From NCBI GenBank assembly GCA_003427395.1, contig BFEA01000004.1:5654297-5704528 (forward strand): a stretch of DNA of 50,232 nucleotides, read 5' to 3'. This document shows, one piece after another, positions 1 to 11,279 of this stretch. The number at the start of each line of letters is the position of its first letter. Within the stretch, counting starts at the first letter, position 1. A model generated the notes under the pieces. It had not been told where the DNA came from, ran no database searches, and saw only the letters and a program-made list of their open reading frames with translations. The position numbers were made by a program, and so were the translations under genes. Source of the DNA: Chara braunii. Taxonomy: Eukaryota > Streptophyta > Charophyceae > Charales > Characeae.

Positions 1-68
<68 letters not shown>
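1..68. repeat. (AG)n microsatellite at the window edge
   Basis: Uninterrupted AG dinucleotides run from the first base to position 68, so the array is cut by the window boundary. Open frames across it are artefacts. Confidence 0.98.
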
Positions 69-73
<5 letters not shown>

Positions 74-529
74 ATCCGTCGGTTGCCTCCACCTTTTTAC
101 TGTTTGTTTTTGTGCGCGAAGCCGCAACAGGTCATTTAGTATTTTACTATTTTTTTAAGAAGTTTATTTGGGAAATGACTCAAATGAGCAGGCTTGACCC
201 CCTCGTCTTCAAAGCATACATGCGGCCAAGGCTGCGCGTGTGGCGCAAAGCTGACGCGTATACGCATGCACACGCACGTGACGCGGCCCATGGCAAAAAG
301 CAGTGTCAAAATAGAAAAGGGGAGGGACGGAGTGTGGTAGAAGCACCCCCCCGCCCCTCCCCTTACAAAAATGCGTTTGGGGCCGCACACGACAAAAGTC
401 AGTGTGTGTGTGTGTGTGTGAGAGAGTTTGAAGTCGTGTGAATCTACAAAACCAGCTCTTTCTGTTTTTCTTTCTTGATTTTGGTTGTATTCACACTAGC
501 ACGCATGTATCTCACAGCATCGGGGCCCT
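69..529. other. stretch without a recognisable gene
   Basis: Only a short (TG)n run at 402-420 running into AG at 421-426, plus purine-rich patches, stands out. A 123-codon open frame here has no recognisable domain and includes the simple repeat. Confidence 0.6.
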
Positions 530-800
530 CCCTAGATGTATCTGACTGCAGTCGTGTCCAGAGAAAAGTCGAAGAGTCCTAGTGTTATTGGTATGCCCCA
601 AGTCTGTGTCACCCTTGTGCAGTGGCAGTGCCAGCGGGTATTTCTGACAGTCCCGTTGTGGTTTGTCTTTTCTTTCTCAAATTAGGGTGTACACACACTT
701 GGATCCCGGCGTAAATGTATATGACTGCAGTTATGTCCAGAGAAAAGTGAAAAAGTTCTGGCGTTCGCAGACCCTAGGCGTGTGTCAGCCTTGTCCACCG
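530..800. repeat. diverged tandem duplication, about 180 bp apart
   Basis: The segment at about 530-620 recurs at about 709-800. Both share a core around TGACTGCAG followed by TGTCCAGAGAAAAGT, and a later conserved GTGTCA-CCTTGT stretch. Substitutions are scattered, so the duplication is old. Confidence 0.7.
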
Positions 801-929
801 GCCTCGCAAGTCTTCTCTGTATCGTTTCGATTTGAGGGCCCACAGCGTCGTGACATCGAGGCCCAGAATGTGCTTCCCACATTGAAGTTTCCTTTTCACG
901 TCGGATGTGGTTGTTGCCCAAACACTGTG

Positions 930-1049
930 GGCCTTGCTCCACTACTCTCCAAATGTGCAAAATGAGACTGAATCTTGTGGTAGAACATGGAAAGATACGC
1001 CGCCATATTTGTTGTCTTTTGTGTGCGTGGAGAGTGGTGGAGCTAGGCC
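930..1049 (+). mobile_element. 120-bp MITE, copy 1 (sister copy at 49259)
   Basis: The terminal inverted repeats start GGCCTTGCTCCACTACTCTC and end with the complementary sequence finishing in GGCC. Five-base direct repeats CTGTG flank it exactly (925-929 and 1050-1054), consistent with a target-site duplication. A second copy of the same 120-bp length lies at 49259-49378. There is no coding capacity, so this is a non-autonomous element. The superfamily is not determined. Confidence 0.85.
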
Positions 1050-1285
1050 CTGTGTTTCATTTTGTTCTTTTTGTTTTCTTGTTTTCTCCCATCATGGCCA
1101 CTTTTTTTTTTTTTTTTTTTTAATTGCGCATCAGTGATCAGTTGCCCTTGGCGTGCGCACCGCACAGCACATGTGCAGCGCAAGTATGCTTCAAACCACC
1201 ACTACCTCTGCCGTCTTAAATTTGGGAGGACTGGTAGCACAGGTTGAAGACTGTTACTGGTAGCATAGCGGGGAGAACCAGGGGA

Positions 1286-2080
1286 GTGGCAAAAAATGGA
1301 AAATGCATCGAATAACCGGTGCGGTTTATTTCGTGGTTCAAACTTCAAACGATTAAATTTTTTTTTGTTAAAGTTTTCAATATTTTTCCTGGAAATATCA
1401 TGCCCAAATCTATGGACCCTCGATTTTTTATTTTTATTTTATTTTTTAACTATGTTCTTCTCTCAAATTCTTTTTCGCCTTTCACTACCCTATATAGAGG
1501 GGAACCCTGCAAGCACAGGGCCTCGCAAACGAGGTAGTTCATGTTGCCCCCGCCCCAACAGCGGCAGTCAGAGATGGGGTGGGCCCGCCGGTGGGGCTCC
1601 CGTCTAACGCAAAGACTGAGCATTTTGTGTGTGACCCTCAAATTTTCATATTTCTTGACTTATTCTTTTGATTGTGAAAAATCGCTGAAGTTGAGGTACT
1701 TTTCCCGTTGGCCCACACGTTGTAAAGCGGCAAAAATGGAAAATGAGATGAAACGGTGCGGCCTGGCTTTTTATTAGTTTTTTTTTTTTTTTTTTTTTTC
1801 CTGGCCGGACCATGACTTAATCCACAGACCCTCAGTCATTTTTTCTGAGTGCAAAAAGTCGTGGAAGTTGGGGTACTTTTTACGGTGGCCCTCGCGTGGT
1901 AGTGGCAAAAATGGAAAATGTGGTCCAAAATGCTTCCTTTTATTTTTTCCTTTGTTTTTCCCGGAAAGATCACAATCCAAGGATCTCAAAGTTTCAGATT
2001 TTTTCATTGAGCGTGAAAAATTGCCGAAGTTGGCGCTTGAAAATTGACAGACCGGACCTGCCTGCACGGGTCTCCGACTG
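1286..2080. repeat. diverged tandem repeat containing a GGCAAAAATGGAAAATG motif
   Basis: The motif GTGGCAAAAATGGAAAATG recurs, with changes, near 1286, 1730 and 1901. Each copy is followed by a T-rich stretch, a CC(C/T)GGAAA or CCTGGCC motif, and a conserved block reading roughly ATGGACCCTC or CAGACCCTC. The units vary in length from about 170 to 450 bp and are strongly diverged. Confidence 0.6.
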
Positions 2081-2365
2081 TTCCGAAAGTAATGGTCTCT
2101 GCACAGTTCACCCGAGAAGCTTTTTTTTTTTTTTTTTATGGGGAGCCCCGCCTAAGTTTAACGAATTTTCAAACTAGCACTCGGGAGCACAAACCCAAAA
2201 TGTCAAACCAGAATCTACATCATTCTTTTTCTTTGCTCTTCTTCTTGCCACGGAGCTCAGCACTGATGACGACAATAATAAACCCCTTGTCTGACGAAGC
2301 GTGATGGTTGCTTGGCACCAGGCCACGGGTCAGGCAAGTTTGGTTGCAGATGGCTTGGATAATTC

Positions 2366-2420
2366 CTGATTTGGGCCATTGGGTACTCAACCAAGCTGAT
2401 TTGGGCCATTGAGTACTCAG
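2366..2420. repeat. 30-bp tandem duplication
   Basis: The block CTGATTTGGGCCATTG-GTACTCA occurs at 2366 and again at 2396, a period of 30 bp, with one substitution. Confidence 0.85.
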
Positions 2421-3112
2421 AGCTGCGAGTTTTTGTTCTTTCTTCTGCTTCCTCTCCTTTCTGAGGATGACGGTAGATTTATGGTTCTGAGGTGGTCCAA
2501 CCCTCGACCTTTCGCTGCTTCCACATGTTAGCAGAGTAATTGCAGGGCTCTGCTTGCTCTATTTTAGGTAAGAAGGATGATGAGCAATTTCATCCAAAGT
2601 CGGCCTATGGCAGCCCAGGATGGATCTACCAAGTGAATTAATATTAGTCATGGAGTGTATATGAGGGCAAACGTGGCAGCGACGATGACAAAAAATTTGA
2701 AAAAAAAAGGGCTCCTAGTACAGGTACTGCACACATTGGGAATGAGGCAGGGAAGGAGTGGTAAGGTGGGTGTGAAAAATTAACAAACTGTTGAAAGGGG
2801 AAAAAAAAATGACATCGCATACGACAAGAAGAACAATACCTGGACATTGGACATTGCATGGTCTTTGATCTGATTGCAGTTGATGGGAATGACACAGGGA
2901 TGGAGGAAGCCAAGAGAGAAATCTAGAGGACTCGAAACCATGTAAAAGTATGTGATTATGTAGTCAAATAAAAGTAAGTGCCCATTTTGCATTTATCTTA
3001 CGCATAGTTGAACTTTGTGAGCGGCCAATAAGTGTGCACAGATATAAGCAATCCAACTGCAATGTGCATTACATGATTACACATTTCTGTCTTTCGAACG
3101 AAGCAACCCAAC
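2421..3112. other. stretch without a recognisable gene
   Basis: AT-rich sequence with only short open frames on both strands. No domain, RNA gene or inverted repeat was recognised. Confidence 0.5.
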
Positions 3113-3242
3113 CGCTCCACTCTTCATTCATGTAAATAAATTAACCTCTCCACTCTTCATTCATGTAAGTAAATCAATCGTTCCACTCTTCATTAATGTA
3201 AATAAATTAACTCCGCTCTTCATTAATGTATATAAATTAACT
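3113..3242. repeat. four tandem 30-33-bp units
   Basis: Units beginning CTCCACTCTTCATT and ending TGTAAATAAATTAAC start near 3115, 3148, 3181 and 3211. The last unit is shortened by 3 bp. Confidence 0.9.
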
Positions 3243-3639
3243 TCAAAAAACCGGTGTCATGGCCCGCGCCAGTTCACACGCGGTCGCAGTTGAATTGGGT
3301 CCTCCAGGGTGGAACCAGCCCCAGTTGGGGGGGTTCGATCTGGAGAATCCTCACTTAGCCATTTTTTTTGTTTTAATCACGTTAAACGAAAGAAATGGAA
3401 AATAGAAAACCGTAGGGGGTATCTGCTGCTTTATGTGGGGGCTTTGTTACCTGAAAAAGTTGCCCTTCGACACCCCACCGCCACCGCCACCGGCGACACC
3501 CCCATGATGGATTGGAAGTCTGTGGGTGGCCACATTCCAGCGTCTGGGAGATGAGGATGAGGAAAGAAATGACATGACAATGCAAATGCTAAGCACACAC
3601 GGCTGCTCCTGGTAAAAGCAATGAGCTTCCACACTGCAA

Positions 3640-3725
3640 ATCCTGATATCTTTCAGCTGCCGCCACACAGCCACCTCTGAGCAACCCTGAGATCTTTCAG
3701 CTGCTGCCACTCGGCCATCTTCAGG
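3640..3725. repeat. about 45-bp tandem duplication
   Basis: The phrase CCTGA-ATCTTTCAGCTGC followed by a CCGCCAC or TGCCAC box occurs twice in succession. Confidence 0.7.
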
Positions 3726-4232
3726 GTGCACAACCTTCTTTGTGCGTTCACGATTGCGGCTCCCTGCCAACCCTTTGCTTTGAATGCAGCTTCCTCGTCT
3801 TTGGAACCAAGGAAAACGCAAAAGAATGGCCAAAAGGATGCATCATCTTGTCGACTGTTCACTTATGCGGTTCGGCGGAGGCCTACGCCCTGACCTTAGT
3901 TGGACAAGTGACTCAGTCATATCTTAGACCGAGAATATCGAAGCCGCTACCCTCGAGTCCTTCGCTTGTTCCAGAACAAACCTGGCACTGGAAACATTCC
4001 AATTGCGGTATGTAAAACATGCCTCCGACAGCAGTAAATGAGTGGTCAGGGTTAGAGACATCTGAAAACAAGCACGTTCTCTTTTTTTATTAATGCAAAC
4101 AAGTGGTCCCACCGTGACTTCGCTCGCGGCTGGAGTGGTGGGTTGCATGTCAAGAAGGGGATACTGCCCGTGCTTCTTTGATTATTTCTGATCATCTACG
4201 TGGTAGGGCTGGGGTGTGTTAAACACACATGA

Positions 4233-4235
<3 letters not shown>

Positions 4236-4323
<88 letters not shown>

Positions 4324-4324
4324 N

Positions 4325-4410
<86 letters not shown>

Positions 4411-4446
4411 CGCGTGCGCTCGATCTCGATCTCGATGTCGATCTCA
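4236..4446. repeat. (CT)n microsatellite followed by (CGATCT)n
   Basis: About 173 bp of CT dinucleotides contain one undetermined base at 4324. A short run of GATCTC hexamers follows from about 4421. The long RE and SL dipeptide frames here are artefacts of the repeat. Confidence 0.97.
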
Positions 4447-5939
4447 GTTTGAACAGCCCATGAGCAAAAGATGGGAAATATGGTGGTGTAAGATTCACTC
4501 TCGTTTTCCTGATGTGCTGGCATGGATAGTGCAGCGAGGACATACATTATGACAACGACACCTGGTGCCACGAGAGTACATCACGTGTCAAGAAAATGGT
4601 AGAAACAAGGGAATAAAAGCATTCCGCAAAGGCGTGCACTCCCCCCAGAAGAATAACACTTCATATTTTTCTGTCCACATACAGGCTATCCCCAATGAGA
4701 CTGCTCCCAAAACGCCAGGAAAGGTGTGGACCCAAAAAAAAAACAAAAAAAAAAAACTTACCGTCTATAGAGAGGAATTATGATGGTGTGCTTTTTTCCA
4801 TCTTCGAGCGGAGGACTTGGTTCCATTTTGCACGTTTAGAGAGAAGTGGTGTGAGGCCCACAGCCCCCCCCAACGAAGATGTTTTCAGTCAGCTGCGGCC
4901 ACTTGCAGTTCAGTGCTTCCAGAACGTCGGCCGGTTTTCTCTTCACATGAGCACCAAGAAAAGGGATCTCTCATCCCGGCGGTCGTCGTTGTCCTGGTGC
5001 CACCTCTGCTTTCGGTTTCTGCTGGGCCTGTGGGTAGGCTGTTATGCAGGGACTGGATTTACTTTCAGAAGGATTCAGTGTAAGAGTCACGTAAACTTGA
5101 CGGCCCGAAGGGTGAATTCTGCCTGCGTACCCTTCAGGACCAAAGAGTCAGAATATTAGCGAAGCACGTAAGACATCAAATATCAAACATCAGTAACCTA
5201 TCTTCAGTAGAAACTCAAGAAAAAAAAAACAAAAACTACAAAACTTATCACAATCCAAAACAGGGAAAGTTGTAGATCGAAAGGGATGTCTGCAGCGCTA
5301 TTGCTAAAACTTTCTACAGCGACAAACATCTACCTCCAATCTACATTTCAAACAATAACTTGTGCGTGAATTCCTGCTGCCCACCCTAAGGCTTCAAAAA
5401 CCTCAGGTGGATTGGTCTCACCAACTGTTATGGAAACCCTTTCAGTCAAAACATCATTTCACGGTTAAGGCATGTCTTCGGATCACATGCGGTACAATTG
5501 TTTTCGCATCAGTTTGATGCAAGTAACGAGGTATGACAACACTTTTTCATAGCACGCTGCCAAATCATTGGTAAAATTGCCCAATTATTGATAAGGCGGC
5601 CCAAATAGGAAAGTAAGTTTATACTTTTGACATATACTCCTGCCACATTGTCCCCTCGTTTTTTTATATCTGCCTCATTGGAAGAAGTGGGTTGTGGGAG
5701 GAGTCTAAGCTGGCAACCCAAGAAATTGTAGGTAAGCATTCAACCATCTGCATGTAGCAGAGTGAGTGTGTGTTGAGATTTCAAAGTTATTGTTCCGCAA
5801 ATTACCCAATCCTCCCAGGAAATGTTTTTCTTTTTTTTCCTTTTTTTTTTTTGACTCAAGAAAGGTACATAGGATACAGGGGAGGGGAGGTGAATCCTCT
5901 CCCCCGAACATAGCGCAAATGCATTGCAAATGAATAAAA
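4447..5939. other. stretch without a recognisable gene
   Basis: Mixed-composition sequence. The largest open frame (4695-5159, 154 codons, plus strand) has no recognisable domain, signal peptide or membrane segment. Homopolymer A runs lie at about 4734-4756. I see no RNA gene. Confidence 0.5.
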
Positions 5940-6160
5940 CAAATAGGTTGTTTTCTATTCGAATACAATGAATGTGCGCTCTACCGCATATGCGTTTTAT
6001 TCAAATACAACTGTAGGTGTTGAAAATGAATACAATGGATATGTTGCTTTATTGAGTTGCCTTTTTTTTTTTTTAATACAGCGCATATGTGTAGAAATGC
6101 AGTTGTAACTTTTGTTCGAAAACAATATAATGCATATGCATTGTTTTTGGGGGAAGATTG
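5940..6160. repeat. degenerate AT-rich repeats with AATACAATG and CATATG motifs
   Basis: Variants of AATACAATG and GCATATG recur at intervals of about 50-65 bp. This directly abuts the C-terminal end of the Helitron Rep remnant and may be its degraded non-coding flank. Confidence 0.4.
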
Positions 6161-8580
6161 TAGCGTTTGTTTTTGAACACCGAGCATGACGTTTTTGCAA
6201 ACTACGATCAACATGAAATACACTAATGATTGCAAAATGTTCATGGGAATAATTTCATTCTTTGAGCGATATTGAAAATCATCACACATCTTATTCTCAT
6301 ATTGTTCAAAGAAACGGACCAGATTGCTCATTGGACCAAACGCATGAACCATAAAAAATATTTTATGAAGTTTTTTAGATATGTAACCGCGACAGACTTT
6401 ATGCATTGATCGTATGTATCGTCGGTGTGCAAAAGTCACAATAAAAGGTACATCGATTGAAATGAATCGCGATCGATTTCGTCCACCGTACGAATTTCGG
6501 TAAAAGAGCACACCCCGCGAGAATGTTCATGGTTAAGGAACACACACAGATTAAATCGTTCGTTTTTTTTTATCCTTACATAATACAACCATTGTGAAGA
6601 TCGTGTTTTTTTTTCGGTTGCCCTTGTGTTTGTTATCCCACATATGAGAATGAATGATCTTTGGATTGAGAGGAAATTTCTCTTTAGGAACACCTTCATT
6701 CAAACAGTTGTGTGTTTCATCCATACCTTCAATTTTATTTTTGGGGGCATGCGAAAGAATGCCATGCTCGGTGTCAGGTTGAAATTGCATTTTTTGCATG
6801 TTTTCGATATGCATAGACGATCTTTCCACCGACGTAAGGTTGAACACAAATAAACGTTTACATGAATCCCACGCATTTAAAATGCGCATATCTTAATACG
6901 ATTTGACTTAATTAATGAGTGTATTATTATCTTGCTCATAAACCATAACATGATCATACTATTTGTATACGTCCTTATATGCATACTTGCACGTTTTGAT
7001 GTTAGCACAATATTTCCTTTAAGTGGTGATTAAACCTCATTAACAAATACAAGTTATTTGGGGTTAGACGTCGACTATCGCAAAGGACACAATTTTGGGC
7101 AATTGTTGAGTCATAGTCAATTGGTTTCCTTCTCCTATACAAAGGGTACGTTTGTCCGTCTTTGAATGTCGTCGATGAAATGAAATGTTTATGAAACACT
7201 CTTGTGCATATTTTGTCTACCATATACGTAGCACCACGTTTTTGCTCACCGCAAATGTTGTGTAACATGAACGTCATAACCTTTTCTCTCAGTTCTCTTT
7301 CGGAGGAATGACGACACACACCATATTGTCAACAACATCCGCATCCCGAATTTTATCATTCGGATGGAAGATAACAAATATATGTGTGTATGGTAGACCT
7401 TTTTTTTTTTAACTCAACTATCAAAGATCCATTTGTTTTTTATCTCATCAATCAGTTGAGCGAAACAACCCTTGAATATTCACGGGAGAAGATTCGGTCT
7501 GTCGTTCGGAAATTGACCTTACAACAGGGTTTGTTTGATATTCAATTAGTTAGTGTTGCACGTCTGAGTGATGAAATAATCTGATTTTTCGAATCGCTCT
7601 ATGATTGTCATGCTATCATGATATCTTTCACTCATATATCAGAAGCCCCTAGTGATTGTTAATGATAAATTGTTTTTTGTTCAAACATCGTCACCATGTT
7701 GATTTTGTTGCACAACATCTTGCAAACCTTGATACATATTCAAGCGCAATTGTTTTTGGTGGAATCTCTCATTTATTTTAAGCAGAGGGATTCAACTTTA
7801 GTGTATATCATGCAACAAAATTCATGGAAGAGATGGGCTGCATAAAGCAGTCAAAGTTTTTCACCATCTCGTTCGTGAAGGTAAAATGCATATTACTCCT
7901 TCGCACTAAGTCATAGCGACCATCCAACTTCGGAGACACATCGGATAGACAAACAATCAATTCCCGCCGGGAAAAGCAAAACCAACTTTAAGCAGTCGTC
8001 CGCTCGATAAGATTTTGGAACTACAACCATCGGTCGCTCACCCGGAATGGGAGCACGCAAACGAATCTTGAACTCACGAGGAAAAAGTTCATCGACCATC
8101 AGAATACAAATCTTTTGTAGACCCAAAGGTCGGTTATAACGTCTTGCATGCTCCTCTGCTGATACGACATCCAAATTTATGTTCAAGTTCCTCTTATTCA
8201 CAATTTTGCAGGAAGGTCGACAACCGTCATGTAATTGTTACATTGTTATAGTAATTCATGAAACTTTTTTAATATATGCTTATTTCGATGAAGTTCGACG
8301 TTGGATGTACGTGCAAACAAATTCATGAAATTTACTCTTTGAACAATTGCATCATCCAAAATTAAGGATCGTGCAAATAAAGTTGTGCAAACCGAGGACG
8401 TTCCCCTTATCCCCCAGCCGACGCACTGAGACGATGAAAGATTGCACCGTGAGCTCGAATTTGGTCATGAAATCCTTCAATATCCTTGTTTGATTGCTTT
8501 AACTGCGAGGATGTGAGCGATAAACTATCATTGATCATCCTCGCATTGTTACGAAGGAACCGACCGTCCAAAGTTTGAGA
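6120..8580 (-). pseudogene. Helitron Rep (HUH replication initiator) pseudogene
   Basis: The minus strand encodes, in order from 8580 downwards, the N-terminal part of a Helitron rolling-circle transposase, broken by stops and frame changes. Recognisable blocks are RFAQLYLHDP (about 8365-8394), a segment with RADDCLKLVLLFPAG (about 7945-8000), LNMYQGLQDVV (about 7708-7743), YMSERYHDSM and FITQTCN (about 7558-7645), QLIDEIKNKWIF (about 7415-7455), GLPYTHIFVIFHP (about 7365-7405), YPLYRRRKP (about 7120-7150), AWDSCKRLFVFNL (about 6833-6875), ERFNLCVFLNH (about 6527-6560) and FFEQYENKMCDD (about 6275-6315). The order and spacing match the Helitron_like_N region. The Rep site normally reads GLPH-H, but here the first catalytic histidine is a tyrosine. 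No Pif1-type helicase domain follows, so the 3' half is missing. Longest uninterrupted pieces are 5981-6511 and 7002-7319. Confidence 0.88.
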
Positions 8581-9159
8581 AGTCTAAAGGGAAAAAATCT
8601 CATTTTCTAGGGAGTCTTCACACGACAATTATCAGAAACGACAACGATTTGCACCTTTTCTGAAACACATCGTCGTCTATTTTTTTTTTTGATGTCACAA
8701 TTTAGCATCGCAATGCTGACATACTTATCGATCGCCAATGTCGAACGGTTCAACTTCTCAAGGATTGTCACGGTGTTCTTAACCGTTGCATACGTTGTTG
8801 CCACAACTGTGGAAGGGAGAATTAAGATACGAAATAGTAACATCATCCGATTCATTGGTCACTTCGTTACGACTATTTTACTCGTTATCGTCATGATTGT
8901 TCATCGAATTGCGATTTGTCACGGATGCATTTTGCGGTTGCCTCGCGGGAGAGAATAACTTCAGGATTGCCTCGCTCAAGAATAATGAATTTGCGATTGT
9001 GTTGCAGGAGAAGATGGACTCCTGGATTGTGCAGAGCTGCTCACTTCAATCTCTCAAATAACATTCATAGTGAACAACCTTCGTCTCAGACCTTGCACAA
9101 AACCTTTGGTTGCACGCAAAAAAGAATTATCCTATGATTCTTAATTTTTGCTCTCAATG
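8581..9159. other. possible 5' extension of the Helitron remnant, not resolved
   Basis: On the minus strand this region lies upstream of the recognisable Rep blocks. An 82-codon frame (8607-8855) has no clear match. I could not recognise a Helitron terminus. Confidence 0.35.
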
Positions 9160-9571
9160 CACATATATTATTGATGCGCAATTGTCGAAACAATAACATA
9201 TAGTGCCGTCTGTTGTGCTTTAAACAAATCGGTTTGTATAGTTATAATCATCTTTGTTGATTATAAAATCCAACATTATAATTTATGTGTTCGGCGAATT
9301 TGATTGGGTTACAGCAGCGGTAGATTGATATGCATCAACATTTGTCATCGGAGCACAAAGTTTCAAACGATGCACGATTTATTGATGCACAGTTGTCGAA
9401 ACAATAATATACGGTACCATATGGTGTGCTTTAAACGAATCGGTTTGTATACTAATAATTTTCTTCGTCGATTATAAAATTCAACATTATAATCAATACG
9501 TTTGACGAATTTGATTGGGTTACAGCAGCGGAAGATTGATATGCACGAACATTTGTCATCGGAGCACAAAG
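9160..9571. repeat. two tandem 211-bp units
   Basis: The block starting TTGATGCGCAATTGTCGAAAC at 9171 recurs at 9382 with a few substitutions. It continues through TGTGCTTTAAAC, CGGTTTGTAT, and ATTTGATTGGGTTACAGCAG to CATTTGTCATCGGAGCACAAA. The high identity indicates a fairly recent duplication. Confidence 0.92.
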
Positions 9572-10744
9572 GTTAGTCTTCACACGTCTTTGTTGGACAT
9601 CGACAATCAATGTCGACGATGAACAATTGTGTACATGTGGCGAGTGCGAAGCACCGTCATCTTAACTTACCATCAGTTGTTTCTCTCTCTTCTGACCAGC
9701 CGCCTCGCCTTCAACACCCACCATTTGTGCTAAATCCCTCCGGGTCCGACGACTTTGTGAAGGTGGTGGTTCACGTTTGCGTTGTTCATATTGTGATGAC
9801 ATCGGTGTCTCAGTCATAAAGTGACAGAGAGTTACGCCCTAATCTATATGCTATCCCAATGCATGGTTGGATTAGGAAGAATGACGGTCTAATGAAGATA
9901 AACAGACTTGATCGACAACATGGAAGGTCAATGAGTGTGATACTATTGGCGAAGATAACAAGGGATCATTAGCAACTCATTCACAACGCCAGAGGCGTTT
10001 GCGACTTTTCCACAAAAAATGCGAAGACTTATCCGCAGGTGAAGAGGAGGTTAGAATGGTGAATAAATAATTATTGGTTGAACCCTCACGTGGACCTTTG
10101 TCCTCCGCCATATATAATGGTACATACATATATATTTGTATATGACTCTAACACATATGCTTAAGGTTATGAGGAAAACGTGCATATAGAAAACTGGATA
10201 AAAAATAAATCAGAACATGAATATGTGATGTAATTATAAAAAGAAGAGTAATATAATGTCAAGTAAGAAAAAAAAAAAAAAAAAAACGTAGTGTAGGGAT
10301 TAACAGAGCATAGGCAACCGCACCGGAAAAAAAACAAAGAAAATAAAGGGTCAATTTTTTTATTTTTATTTTTAGTGCTTTAATATTGCAAAGGTACATC
10401 TTTTTACGAAGATCGTTTTTTTAACATGCGCTCAACCCGACAGGGTCCGCTTTCAGGTTCGTGCAAACGTTAAATTCACACCGTAACTTATTTGGACTCC
10501 TATCGAGGTTAATCAAGGTGCTTCCTACTTTTTCCCCATGCCTTAATCGAAAAAACAATAGTTTTTTTTTCTTACGTTTGGTTTGTGATCCTATACACCC
10601 CTTAGTCTTCTTAGGGCCCCATACGATAGAGTCATACGCACCTCGTTTGTCCATGTTTGTTGTTTGTCATTTTTTCGCGTGACTCACTTTGCTGTTCGTA
10701 CAAATTTGTCATTGGGATTGAAACTTCTTTTGACGCTAATCCAC
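9572..10744. other. stretch without a recognisable gene
   Basis: AT-rich sequence with short open frames only and a poly(A) run near 10269-10286. Nothing recognisable on either strand. Confidence 0.5.
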
Positions 10745-11095
10745 CTCTGCCTCCATCACCCATCCTCCATAGCCAGCTATCGTCACATTTCCTCACCCAT
10801 CCACCATACCCAATCACCTCACACCTTTTTCTTCCTCATCCATCTTCCATAGCCAACCACCTCCGCACCTTGTTCCTCCTCTATCTTCATCACACATCCA
10901 CCATAGCCAACCACCTCACACCTTCTTCTTCCTCTACCTCCATCGTTCATCCACCATAGCCAACCACCTTTACACCTTCCTCCGCCATCTCCATCACCCA
11001 TCCACACCATAGTCAACCACCTTACGCTCTTCCTCCTCCATCTCCATCACCCATCCACCATAGTCGACTACCTCACATATTCTTCCTCCGCCACC
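10745..11095. repeat. minisatellite of about 55-60-bp units
   Basis: About six units each contain CATCCACCATAG followed by CCAACCACCTCAC and a TTCCTCCTC pyrimidine stretch. Units differ by small indels. The strand bias (C and T against G and A) is marked. Confidence 0.88.
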
Positions 11096-11209
11096 TAAGT
11101 GGTCGACCGACACCATGTTCAAAGGAGTGTAGGATTGAGGGACATAGAAGACGTCTTAAGTAAAACGACAGGGCGAGTAGGGGATAAGGCTTGGATATAC
11201 ACAAGGAGG

Positions 11210-11212
<3 letters not shown>

Positions 11213-11275
<63 letters not shown>
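11213..11275. repeat. (CT)n microsatellite
   Basis: Uninterrupted CT dinucleotides, about 63 bp. Confidence 0.98.

Positions 11276-11279
<4 letters not shown>

Noticed and set aside
4182-4571. Long RE/SL dipeptide frames
   Set aside because: Direct translation of the CT microsatellite in several frames.
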